Source: Kineosporia sp. A_224
GTDB lineage: Bacteria; Actinomycetota; Actinomycetes; Actinomycetales; Kineosporiaceae
Assembly (NCBI RefSeq): GCF_002198655.1
Contig: NZ_MWLN01000107.1
Coordinates: forward strand, 1 to 64,000
Direction of reading: 5' to 3'
DNA length: 64,000 nucleotides
Within the stretch, counting starts at the first letter, position 1. Each line of letters begins with the position of its first letter. The position numbers and the translations under genes are program-made. The notes under the pieces are model-generated. The model worked only from the letters and a program-made list of their open reading frames with translations, was not told where the DNA came from and made no database searches. This document shows, piece by piece, positions 57,176-64,000 of the stretch.

Positions 57176-57583
57176 TCAGGCCAGGCGTAGGCCCCTGGCC
57201 GAGTCGACGAGAGCGTGGGCTCGTCGTCCGGCCTGGACGCGTTCCTGACCAGAGACGGGTCGGTGGGTGTATCCGGCTTTCGTCTTCAGCCCGAGCAGTG
57301 CAGCAAGGTGCGCGGCCAGCTCTGCACCGTCGGGTCGGACCTGGCGCAGCAGCGCGACAGCCTCGGCGTGGTTGTCCCCGGAGTGGTGGAGCTCGAGCCG
57401 GTGAGCGGTGATGGCGTCCGCTGCCGCGATGCCGGCATGGACGCAGAGGGTGACGTAGGCGTCGCCGATGTCTGCCGCATCGTCGGCCAGGTCCATGATT
57501 TCGTCGGCGGCGGTCATGAACTGCACCGCCTTGGCGCGACGCCCTACGGCGTAGCCGGCGTCTGCGCGGCGGTTCGGGCTCAC
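57176..57583 (-). CDS. HEPN-domain protein (putative toxin partner)
   Basis: A 135-residue mostly helical protein: DEIMDLADDAADIGDAYVTL, VHAGIAAADAITAHRLELHH, GDNHAEAVALLRQV and KAGYTHRPVSGQERVQAGRR. AADAIxxxR..G.NHxxAVxLLR is the SAV_6107-like HEPN pattern. It starts at a GTG overlapping the nucleotidyltransferase stop (GTGA) and follows it, the standard order for MNT-HEPN modules, where HEPN is the RNase toxin and MNT its antitoxin that AMPylates it. The usual RX4-6H catalytic pair is not clear here, so activity needs proof. Confidence 0.7.
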   Translation of the reverse strand: MSPNRRADAGYAVGRRAKAVQFMTAADEIMDLADDAADIGDAYVTLCVHAGIAAADAITAHRLELHHSGDNHAEAVALLRQVRPDGAELAAHLAALLGLKTKAGYTHRPVSGQERVQAGRRAHALVDSARGLRLA

Positions 57584-58227
57584 CGGACGGAGGGTAGCGA
57601 CCGGGTCCGACGGTGCCGGACACGCAGTCGGCGCAGGGCCGCGACATCGCCGGCCAGGGGGATCCCGTCACGCAGGACGTCGTCAATGACGGACTCCTCC
57701 TCGGCGTTCGCTGCGTCGCTCACGCCGACTTCGAGGACGCGGGTGTCGTTCCCGGTCCACCGGGCGACGTCACGCTCGAGGTCCGCGATCTGGCCCCGCC
57801 ACCTCGGGTCATCAGTCGCGAGGCCACCGGGTCGGACCACGAGGATGTCCAGGTCACTGTCGGCCCGTTCCTCACCGCGGGCCGCGGAACCGAACAGCGC
57901 CGCATACGCAGGAGCACGTTCCCACGAGCCCAGGACGCCTCTGAGCCGGTCCAGCAGCGCGAACCGCAGATGCGCCAGAGCCAGAACGGCGGTCGCAGCC
58001 AGGTGCTCACGGTTGAGCCTGTACATCTGCGCGGCCCCCGCCGGCTCCCGCAGGACGATGCCCTGCTCCACGAGCCGAGCCAACGCCCGGCGGGCCCCCT
58101 CGCTGCTCGCACCTGCCAGACGCGCCAGCTGCCGGCCGGTAAACGCGTGATCGGCCCCCGCAAGCACGGCGAGGAGGTCGCCGTCCAGCGCGGCGGTGAC
58201 GACCCGCATCGGCCTCGAGAGCTCCAT
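57580..58227 (-). CDS. Nucleotidyltransferase (MNT) with N-terminal winged helix
   Basis: A 215-residue protein. Residues 1-75 form a winged helix (GADHAFTGRQLARLAGASSE, ARRALARLVEQGIVLREPAG). Residues 105-200 are a MNT domain with LFGSAARGEERADSDLDILV: GS at 113-114 and the catalytic aspartates around 123-127. With the HEPN gene overlapping it, this is a MNT-HEPN pair whose antitoxin carries its own DNA-binding domain, giving autoregulation without a separate repressor. ATG 58227 has no clear Shine-Dalgarno; TACGAT is 8 bases upstream. Confidence 0.8.
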   Translation of the reverse strand: MELSRPMRVVTAALDGDLLAVLAGADHAFTGRQLARLAGASSEGARRALARLVEQGIVLREPAGAAQMYRLNREHLAATAVLALAHLRFALLDRLRGVLGSWERAPAYAALFGSAARGEERADSDLDILVVRPGGLATDDPRWRGQIADLERDVARWTGNDTRVLEVGVSDAANAEEESVIDDVLRDGIPLAGDVAALRRLRVRHRRTRSLPSVR

Positions 58228-58262
58228 GAGCAGTCATCGTAGCTTAGTGACCGTTATTTATG

Positions 58263-58526
58263 TCATACGTCTGTTTGAGCAGTCAGTCGTTCGTGATTGT
58301 GGATGCACGTCGCTACCGTAGGGCCGCGCACGCGACCCCTTCGCCGCCCTGTCGCCGCGTGCAGCATGACCATCTGCCTGCTGACCAGGACCCACGCCGC
58401 GCGATCCAGGGCGCGGCGCACCTCCTGCTGGCTGACACCGACCGTGTCTGCAGCCTCGGCCGATGGCACCACCTCCGAGTCGGCCACAACTCCTCGAGCC
58501 CTCGGGGTCGGACAACTACGCCTCAT
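58263..58526 (-). pseudogene. Possible helix-turn-helix remnant
   Basis: Reverse 87-codon frame. Its middle reads EVVPSAEAADTVGVSQQEVR, then RALDRAAWVLVSRQMV, close to a helix-turn-helix start followed by a helix; the rest is Arg-rich and unlike any family. It may be a decayed regulator of the MNT-HEPN pair or chance coding. No ribosome site. Confidence 0.3.
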
Positions 58527-58560
58527 CGTCCGGGGACGACAGGACCGCCTCCCGCCATTG

Positions 58561-58598
58561 GTTCCTCTATGCGTTGCATAAGCAACGCATAGAGGAAC
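58561..58598. repeat. Perfect 17-bp hairpin with ATAA loop
   Basis: GTTCCTCTATGCGTTGC, loop ATAA, and its exact complement. The length and perfection exceed every other hairpin in the window. It lies 42 bases beyond the stop of the reverse gene at 58641, so it may be its terminator, but it also resembles a recombination or protein-binding site. Confidence 0.8.
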
Positions 58599-58640
58599 GG
58601 CGTCCTCCCCAGGCCGACGAACGTTCTCCGTCAGGCCCGG

Positions 58641-59222
58641 TCAGCGAACGGCGGCTTGGCGCCGGTAGTCGACCGTCGCGGCGACGACGGCCAGGATGGC
58701 GTTGAGCCGGTCCTGGCGATCCACAGGCTCGTGCTCGTTCCAGGCGTCGGCCGGAATAGCCCCGACGAGACGGCGGCATCGCCGCAGCTCGGACCGTGAC
58801 AGCTCGGCGTCGTGGGCGATCGCGGCCAGGGCACCGAGCAGGGCCGGTTCCGCCGCCGGGTCGCAGCGTTGCTGGACCTGCTCGGCCGCGGTGAGCCAGG
58901 AGTCGTCGCCCTCGGGGGTGACGTCGAGTCGGTCGGAGATGGCGGTGAAGAGCAGCATCGAGGCCGAGAACCAGGCGGGTCCGATCCGCTCGTGCTCGTC
59001 GAACGGCAGGTCCACGGCCCGCTCGACGTACCGTCGGGCCCGGTCTACGTCGCCCGAGGACAGGGCCCGCACCGCCTTGCGCAGCAGGTTGTCACCGGCT
59101 GCATGGAGGCCTTCGCTGACCGGCGCCAGAACACGGTTCGACCGGTCGCGGAGCCCGCCCAGCGGCCGTTCCCGTTCACGGTCGAGCATCCGGTGCAACT
59201 CGTCGAGCCGCGGCGAGGTCAC
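58641..59222 (-). CDS. Island protein of unknown function
   Basis: A 193-residue helical protein: VTSPRLDELHRMLDRERERP, LRKAVRALSSGDVDRARRYV, ERAVDLPFDEHERIGPAWF, DDSWLTAAEQVQQRCDPAAE and DRLNAILAVVAATVDYRRQA. Repeated helix pairs suggest a TPR-like or scaffold role; I do not recognise a family. TACCGT (59229-59234) ends 6 bases before GTG 59222, so it is leaderless. It diverges from the DUF6933 gene. Confidence 0.65.
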   Translation of the reverse strand: MTSPRLDELHRMLDRERERPLGGLRDRSNRVLAPVSEGLHAAGDNLLRKAVRALSSGDVDRARRYVERAVDLPFDEHERIGPAWFSASMLLFTAISDRLDVTPEGDDSWLTAAEQVQQRCDPAAEPALLGALAAIAHDAELSRSELRRCRRLVGAIPADAWNEHEPVDRQDRLNAILAVVAATVDYRRQAAVR

Positions 59223-59228
59223 TCGCAA

Positions 59229-59234
59229 ACGGTA
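59229..59234 (-). promoter_or_regulatory. Leaderless promoter of island gene
   Basis: Reverse-strand TACCGT, 6 bases before GTG 59222, no Shine-Dalgarno sequence. The same promoter form is used in the core chromosome. Confidence 0.5.
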
Positions 59235-59275
59235 GCGTCGCCCGCGGCCGGCCAGGACGGATCTGCGGAGGTGTC

Positions 59276-59812
59276 GTGTTCGTCGTCCACGCCACGGCGA
59301 GGTTGCTGGCGAAGCTCGGACCGCCCGCGGCCGGTGAGGCACCGCCGTCGACGACATCGCTCGGCGCCTGGTACGCGACCGTCCTGCGGTGGCGGTCGCC
59401 GGTCGCACTGTTCGTCAACGAGGCCACCCTGCTGCCGGTCCTGCTGCCCCTGGCCCCGGCTCGCGCCCTGTGCGCGAGGTTCCCCGGCGCCCTCGCTGCG
59501 GTCCTGGCCGCGCACGCCGCGCCGACGCAGTTCATCGAGGCCGAGATCCACGCGATGGATACCTGTGTGCTGGCCAAGACGGCGAACCGCAGCACCATCG
59601 GGATGCTCACCGAGTTCAGCTTCCTCGCCGACGCCCACCGCGACGGTGCAGGGCCTGCAGGCCTGACTGCGCTCGCCGTGCGCCTGGCCCACACCCCGTG
59701 CGGGCCGCTGCACAAGACCCACGTCTTCCCGGATCGTGCGCTGCAGGCCCATCTCCGCGAGCGCACGTCACGCCCGGCGCTGCGCCTCGTCCAGCCGGAC
59801 GAGAGCTCATGA
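59276..59812 (+). CDS. DUF6933 family protein
   Basis: A 178-residue protein: VVHATARLLAKLGPPA, PPSTTSLGAWYATVLRW, VALFVNEATLLPVLLPLAPA, RALCARFPGALAAVLAAHAA and TCVLAKTANRSTIGMLTEFS. This set of phrases is DUF6933, a small domain of unknown activity. GGAGG precedes GTG 59276. The stop overlaps the next ATG (ATGA), so the two proteins are made together. Confidence 0.75.
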   Translation: MFVVHATARLLAKLGPPAAGEAPPSTTSLGAWYATVLRWRSPVALFVNEATLLPVLLPLAPARALCARFPGALAAVLAAHAAPTQFIEAEIHAMDTCVLAKTANRSTIGMLTEFSFLADAHRDGAGPAGLTALAVRLAHTPCGPLHKTHVFPDRALQAHLRERTSRPALRLVQPDESS

Positions 59813-61611
59813 GCAGCGGGCGGGGCCTAACGCTCGGGGCTTTCGTGGCCGACCTGCGGTCCCGTCTGGCCCCGCTCTCCCGGGACGACCTGACCCGGCT
59901 GCTCCTCGCGCACGCCGAACGGCTCCCCACCTCAGAGCGCGCGGCGTTCCTCGCGATCTTCCCTGACCCGACGGACCCGACAGATCTGACGGGCCCGGCA
60001 ACGGCCCGGCCCGAACACCGTGAGGTGGACGACGGGCTGCCGCAGCGGGTGCGCGACTTCGCGGCCCGGGTCGCAGCGGGGGACTACGACGACCCCGAGG
60101 AAGGCTGGGACGACGGTTGGCAGGGGCGGTACGGCTGGGACGACGCGCAGCCTGTCCCGGCCTGGGTGGCCGATGCCGACGCCCTGTTCGCCGAGGCCTC
60201 CGAGGTCTTCCTCACCGCCGATGCGCAGCACTCACGCGAGGTGTACGACCTGCTGCTCGACCTGTTCCGGCCTGACCCACCGGGACTGCCCGAAACCCTG
60301 GCCGAGATCACGCTGGACATCTGGTCCTTGGAGGCCACCGACGTCCCCGAAGCCCTCGCCCGCTACGTGCGCTGCGTGTACGAGACGACCCCGGCAGCGG
60401 CCCGCGCGAACGCACTCGGCGTCGCCTGGTCGACGCTGCCGTGGAGTCCCGAACCCCTGAGCCTGGCCCAGGTCACCGACACCCGCCCGGTTCCGCTGCC
60501 GGACCTCGCCGGCTTCCTGCCCGCCTGGATCGACCAGCTCGTCGGCGGCGCTGACGGGCCACCGGCCCGGGAACGCGTCCGGCTGCTCGCCGAGGCCGCC
60601 CACCTGCACCACGGTCTCGACACGCTCGCCGACCTGGCCCGCAGACCCGGACCCCACCAGGGCGGGATCAGCCGGATCCGCGTCGACGCCCTGGCCGCCG
60701 CCGGTCGCCCGGGCGACGCGGCCGACGCCGCCCGCGAGGCAGTCACGCTGCCCGGTCTGGAGCCGGGCCTCCTGGCCGGGCTCAACGACCGCCTCGCGGA
60801 CCTGTGCGCCGCCACAAACGACCTGCCCGGCGCCGTCCGCGCCCGACAGGATGCCTGGCGCGCGCTCCCGAGCCACGACCGGCTGATCGCCATGGTCGAC
60901 GACGCGCGCACCGCCCAACTGCTCGACGACGCCCTGACGGTCGAAGCCGCGCAGGTCCTGGACGCCGCCACCCGAACAGGTGCCGGACCGGACCGCCTCG
61001 GCTGCGAAGTGCTGCTGCTCGCAGGCCTCCTCGACCCCGCGGTCGCGGCGCTCACCGCATCCGAACCCCTCGGCTGGTCACGGCTGGCACATCCGGGCCC
61101 GGTGGTCCTGCCCTGTCTGTGGGCCGCCGCCACCGCCATCCCGCGGGACGGCCTGCTGCGCGCGACATTCACCGCGATCGACACCCTGCACGACACCCAG
61201 GACCACGAGCGGCTCTTCCGGACCAGCACGCCGGACAACGACAACCCGTGGACGACCGGCCGGGCAAGCACACCCGCCCGCGAGCGGCCCACCCTGACCG
61301 CGCTCCTCACCGAAGCTCTCACGACCCGGCTCGCCACCGCGTCGCAGCCGACCGACCTGATCGACATCGCACAACGCGTCACCGACGCACGGATCGACGC
61401 CATCGTGTCGAACAAGCACCGCAGCGCCTACTCCCGAGCCGCCGCCCTCACGTTCGCCCACGCCGAAGCCCTCACGACCCGATCCCCGGACCAAGGCGCC
61501 GCCTACATGTCAGAAGTCCGCGCCCGCTACCCACGGCACGTCGCATTCCGCCAGGAACTCGACAGCGCCGCGAAGGCCACCTCGCTCCGCAGCAAGACAC
61601 GCACCCGTTGA
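59809..61611 (+). CDS. Large island protein, helical repeat type (DUF6880-like C-terminus)
   Basis: A 600-residue cytoplasmic protein coupled to the DUF6933 gene. Residues 1-80 start SSGRGLTLGAFVADLRSRLA and LTRLLLAHAERLPTSERAAF; a long helical body follows (DRLADLCAATNDLPGAVRAR, HDRLIAMVDDARTAQLLDDA). The end reads VTDARIDAIVSNKHRSAYSR and EVRARYPRHVAFRQELDSAA; the SNKHRxxYxRAA...YPRHxAFRxEL signature recalls DUF6880/SWIM-associated proteins. Function unknown; helical repeats suit binding of protein or nucleic acid. Confidence 0.6.
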   Translation: MSSGRGLTLGAFVADLRSRLAPLSRDDLTRLLLAHAERLPTSERAAFLAIFPDPTDPTDLTGPATARPEHREVDDGLPQRVRDFAARVAAGDYDDPEEGWDDGWQGRYGWDDAQPVPAWVADADALFAEASEVFLTADAQHSREVYDLLLDLFRPDPPGLPETLAEITLDIWSLEATDVPEALARYVRCVYETTPAAARANALGVAWSTLPWSPEPLSLAQVTDTRPVPLPDLAGFLPAWIDQLVGGADGPPARERVRLLAEAAHLHHGLDTLADLARRPGPHQGGISRIRVDALAAAGRPGDAADAAREAVTLPGLEPGLLAGLNDRLADLCAATNDLPGAVRARQDAWRALPSHDRLIAMVDDARTAQLLDDALTVEAAQVLDAATRTGAGPDRLGCEVLLLAGLLDPAVAALTASEPLGWSRLAHPGPVVLPCLWAAATAIPRDGLLRATFTAIDTLHDTQDHERLFRTSTPDNDNPWTTGRASTPARERPTLTALLTEALTTRLATASQPTDLIDIAQRVTDARIDAIVSNKHRSAYSRAAALTFAHAEALTTRSPDQGAAYMSEVRARYPRHVAFRQELDSAAKATSLRSKTRTR

Positions 61612-61926
61612 AAAAACCCGCGCCATCGACGAACCCCACCGGCGTCGACGCGGAACCACTACGCCGATGCGCCGACCAGGATCCCGTCGAACGCCGCCTC
61701 GAGACTCCACAAGGACGGCGCACGTCCAGCACCTCGCCGATCTTCTACGCCAGCGAGGGCACGTCCGGAGACGATTCCGCACACGAAGCCTGGGCTGCCG
61801 CGAGGACGGCGCGCGGACGCGGCATGCTCGACCCGCTCGGGGCGCCACCGGTCGGACCATTGCCGGATCTCTATAAAGATCTATAGACTTCCCGCAACCC
61901 GCAACGACGTCCGGGGAGGTGCCGAC
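61612..61926. other. 315-bp spacer with operator-like repeat
   Basis: A forward frame here reads TPQGRRTSSTSPIFYASEG, then HEAWAAARTARGRGMLDPLG before a stop at 61886, which looks protein-like but has no start codon; perhaps a gene remnant. At 61870-61887 is the dyad TCTATA-AAGATC-TATAGA, the most AT-rich site of the region. Confidence 0.5.
61870..61887. promoter_or_regulatory. TCTATA dyad upstream of HTH antitoxin-type gene
   Basis: Perfect 6-bp arms around AAGATC, 40 bases before the start at 61927. AT-rich, hence also a likely promoter. The excisionase-type HTH protein downstream may bind it. Confidence 0.5.
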
Positions 61927-62652
61927 ATGGCCAATGCACAGATGAGTGTGGCCGAAGCCGCCGAGATGCTCGGCGTCCACCCGCAGCGCATCCACCAGCG
62001 GATCCGGGACGGCAGCCTGCCCGCGGAGAAGATCGGGCACCAGTGGGTCCTCGAGATGGACGACCTGCGCCGCATCGAACGCCACGCCGGGCCAGGGCGG
62101 CCCCTGTCATCGAAGTCGGCGTGGGATCTGCTCCTCGTCGCCGGCGAGGGCGGGGCCTCGGCTGGTCTCAGCCCGTCGGCGCGGTCCCGGGCACGGTCAC
62201 GGTTGCGGCTATTGCTCTCCCACACCTCGTCCGACGACCCCGACGACGTCGCGGTCCACCTCGTCCGCGCGTTGGGCAACCGAGCCGAGCGGAGACTGTT
62301 CGCCGCCTCCCCCCGCGACCTGCCAGCGCTGCGCGACGACCAGCGCGTGCACCTCAGCGGCGTCTCGCTCCCCGCGTCGAACATGTCCGTCGCCGCCGTC
62401 GCAGAAGGTTACGTGCACCCCGACGAGCTCGACGGGCTCGTCGACGACTACCTGTTGTCCCCCGCTGCCCGCTCCCGCGCCAACGTCATCCTCCACGTCG
62501 TCCCGTTCGCCTCCTCGAGCCCGGCACTCGCCGGCCTGGACGCCGTCGCGGGCTCCCCGCTCGCGATCGCCGCCGACCTGGCCGAGCACGACGGCATCCG
62601 CGAGAGGAACGAGGCCCTCCGCTCGCTCGCCGGCCTGCACGCCCGGTTCTGA
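61927..62652 (+). CDS. Excisionase-HTH protein of antitoxin type (no partner)
   Basis: A 241-residue protein. Residues 1-50 are an excisionase/MerR-like HTH: MSVAEAAEMLGVHPQRIHQR and IRDGSLPAEKIGHQWVLEMD. The rest has RLRLLLSHTSSDDPDDVAVH, LVRALGNRAERRLFAASPRD and EGYVHPDELDGLVDDYLLSP, followed by NVILHVVPFAS. I recall such proteins next to nucleotidyltransferase (AbiEii-like) toxins; here no partner follows, as the island ends 210 bases downstream. GGGGAGG lies upstream of the ATG. Confidence 0.65.
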   Translation: MANAQMSVAEAAEMLGVHPQRIHQRIRDGSLPAEKIGHQWVLEMDDLRRIERHAGPGRPLSSKSAWDLLLVAGEGGASAGLSPSARSRARSRLRLLLSHTSSDDPDDVAVHLVRALGNRAERRLFAASPRDLPALRDDQRVHLSGVSLPASNMSVAAVAEGYVHPDELDGLVDDYLLSPAARSRANVILHVVPFASSSPALAGLDAVAGSPLAIAADLAEHDGIRERNEALRSLAGLHARF

Positions 62653-62859
62653 TGGCGCTCGGTGAAACTCGCCACGGTTGCTCATCGAAATTCACCGCCC
62701 TGGTGGCGGGGACCGGCAACGGTCTGACGAGACGGTGTCCGCGCATTGTCCGCAGCATCCGACGCCGAGGAGTCAGAGGCCGTAGTGAAGCCGGCCGCCG
62801 ACACGACGTCGTCGCTACCCCCAACTCGACAAACTGCCTGGCCAGAGGCACTATTTGTT

Positions 62860-63006
62860 GAGCGGAGGGCGTGGGATTCGAACCCACGGATCAAGGTTGG
62901 TACCAAGATCAACGATTTTCAAGACAGGGCACCAAACAAGCTCTGACTAGGAGCGATGCGCAGATCCGGCGTCTCGTCTCCGTGGCCTGTCCGCGAAAGA
63001 CTGTCG
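62860..63006. repeat. attachment-site repeat B (right boundary of the island)
   Basis: Second 147-bp copy. Its tRNA half differs more from copy A (T arm GTGGG-TTCGAAT-CCCAC, anticodon 3' stem ATCGT) while the element-end half is 77/83 identical. DNA to the left of both copies is also similar (GCCTG..CAGAGGCAC), as if this tRNA 3' end and flank came in from another genome. It marks the join with a second element to the right. Confidence 0.85.
62863..62923 (-). pseudogene. tRNA-Ser(UGA) 3' half, copy B
   Basis: Reverse strand: CTTGAAA loop (62917-62923), ATCGT 3' stem, variable arm with TTGG/CCAA, perfect T arm (62871-62887), acceptor GCCCTCC and discriminator G. The 5' side reads CCTGT instead of ACGAT and no acceptor 5' strand follows. 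This is the 3' half brought by the first element, later separated from its 5' half by the second. Confidence 0.8.
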
Positions 63007-63215
63007 TGCGTCAGTGCCTACTGTGGATGGCCGGACCCATCGGCGACCGTGACGGCCCCGGCGTTGCAGTCGGTCGTGGTCACGACTCGCCGCCGTCCGC
63101 CGCGCGCGGATGCACCCACGGACACGCGGCCGCCTCTCTGTTCGAGACCGCGGGCGCCCACAATTGACTCGGGGGCCAACATACCTTATGAAGTGCGTTC
63201 ACTCTCGCCCCTCCT
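63007..63215. other. Spacer at the start of the second element
   Basis: No gene, hairpin or promoter that I can support. GC falls from left to right. Confidence 0.5.
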
Positions 63216-64000
63216 CTATGCAGGCGCCGTCCAGTGTCCCAGCCAATACTCACGCCACGAGACAGTCACATCGCTCACCCCGGGCACGTCCGCGTCCTCG
63301 ATGGCTGCCCTCCAAGCGTCTTCCAAGCTGACGCACAACCGAGAGACACCCAGTTCATACGCAGTATTCGGGAACAATGCATCAACTTGATCAGACATGA
63401 GCGCAAGCTTTCCCTTGGCTCGTAGTACCGAGTCACCAACGTGGCGGCACACCAAGTACTCGATATTGGGCGCTTCACCGTTCGACAGGCCCAGCGCACG
63501 CACCGCGTCATTCAAGGTTGTCAGGGGAGCGAACAGGTCGGCGTTCGCCGACTGCCAGCGCCACGAGACCCAGATACCCAACTTTCTGACCTTACCTCCC
63601 GCGACGTCGAGGTCGACTGCGGGCCCGACTAAAACCTGATAGTCGCCGACCCTATTCAGGAGCAATGCATCGCCCTCGTTATCCGCGTATGGCCGGTCAC
63701 CCTGAAGAACGACGTCCAAAGTGCGCTCCAGCGCCCCGAGCGTGTTGTCCTCACCGGAAGTGGCATCAGCAACTCTTTGAGAGAGCCGCTCACGCGCACT
63801 TGCCGGCTCTCCTAGAACGGCCAGCTGTAAGTGTATAAACGCCAGGTCATCCAACGATGATATCGAACATCCCAGAACCGACGCCGATGAGAAACGGCTC
63901 AAGTACTTGAGCACCGCGTCTGTCGACCCTACGCGCGCGGGCCCAACCAGCGTCATAGGCATACACAGTTCCAGGCCATGCCCTCCGACCCGGTCGAAAG
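63216..64000 (-). CDS. Hypothetical protein of the second element, 5' end outside the window
   Basis: The reverse frame is open from the right edge: codons before the first ATG (63962) read FDRVGGHGLELCMPMTLVGP, so the start probably lies beyond 64000. Further text includes AFIHLQLAVLGEPASARERL, YADNEGDALLLNRVGDYQVL and YELGVSRLCVSLEDAWRAAI. No family recognised. Codon use is less GC-biased than everywhere else in the window (ATA, TTA-like and CTT codons occur), which marks recent transfer. Confidence 0.6.
   Translation of the reverse strand, partial: FDRVGGHGLELCMPMTLVGPARVGSTDAVLKYLSRFSSASVLGCSISSLDDLAFIHLQLAVLGEPASARERLSQRVADATSGEDNTLGALERTLDVVLQGDRPYADNEGDALLLNRVGDYQVLVGPAVDLDVAGGKVRKLGIWVSWRWQSANADLFAPLTTLNDAVRALGLSNGEAPNIEYLVCRHVGDSVLRAKGKLALMSDQVDALFPNTAYELGVSRLCVSLEDAWRAAIEDADVPGVSDVTVSWREYWLGHWTAPA

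Larger units (their letters stand above)
58228..58640. other. 413-bp spacer with HTH remnant and hairpin
   Basis: No confident gene. It holds the promoter side of the MNT gene (AT-rich TAAATAACGGTCACTAAG on the reverse strand), a possible HTH remnant (58263-58526) and a perfect long hairpin (58561-58598). Confidence 0.6.

Noticed and set aside
58561-58598. Insertion-sequence end
   Set aside because: The hairpin is perfect, but there is no transposase, no second copy and no target duplication in view.
62653-62859. Toxin partner downstream of the excisionase-HTH gene
   Set aside because: The 207 bases hold only a short Arg-rich frame with no nucleotidyltransferase or other toxin motif.

Overview
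The window is high-GC DNA (roughly three quarters G+C) with actinobacterial gene content: a SigE-type sigma factor, HxlR, TetR, PadR and LuxR-ATPase regulators, DUF222, DUF6221, DUF3311 and DUF6636 proteins, many lipoproteins with Cys lipoboxes, GTG starts and ATGA overlaps. It looks like an Actinomycetota chromosome, possibly a Micrococcales such as a Cellulomonas relative; the genus is a guess. At least ten genes start 6 or 7 bases after a TANNNT-like hexamer and so appear to be transcribed without a leader.

Positions 1 to about 56.7 kb are ordinary chromosome. 0-12.8 kb: DUF222 end, SDR, catalase, lipoprotein, STAS protein, glycosyltransferase, amidohydrolase, truncated hemoglobin with an S9 peptidase, MetE-like enzyme, and a quinone oxidoreductase diverging from its HxlR regulator over a clear operator. 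12.8-26.9 kb: hydrolase, lipoproteins, secreted dipeptidase-like enzyme, thrombospondin-type-3 repeat protein, SohB-like protease, large LuxR regulator, a YceH/methyltransferase fusion, and a sigma factor with a small membrane protein. 26.9-38.3 kb: two divergent sodium:solute symporters, a GNAT protein, an orphan ScoMcrA-head-like protein, protoporphyrinogen oxidase, DinB polymerase, and an APC permease/UspA/PotD-like operon. 38.3-50.6 kb: a stand-alone MraY, endonuclease IV, DUF5671 protein, acyltransferase, and a redox/ABC cluster (polyferredoxin, helical partner, two ABC-2 transporters, divergent binding-protein/VWA protein). 50.6-56.7 kb: toroid protein, cupin, two genes that lost their 5' ends at one junction, methyltransferase/PadR pair over a 41-bp dyad, DUF2235 protein and DHFR-like protein.

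From 56.9 kb the window enters a tandemly occupied tRNA-Ser integration site. Two equal-length 147-bp direct repeats (56913-57059 and 62860-63006) each hold the 3' half of a tRNA-Ser(UGA) gene, cut at the anticodon loop, followed by a shared element end. They bracket a 5.9-kb island with an MNT/HEPN toxin-antitoxin pair, an orphan excisionase-HTH protein of antitoxin type, a DUF6933/large-protein pair, an uncharacterised gene and a perfect 17-bp hairpin. No integrase is visible, so the island cannot move by itself. A second element of the same end type starts at the second repeat and leaves the window; its first gene is visibly lower in GC.

The strongest candidate for an undescribed system is this tRNA-Ser island. 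The redox/ABC cluster at 43.5-50.6 kb, Nos-like in layout but without NosZ, is the second.
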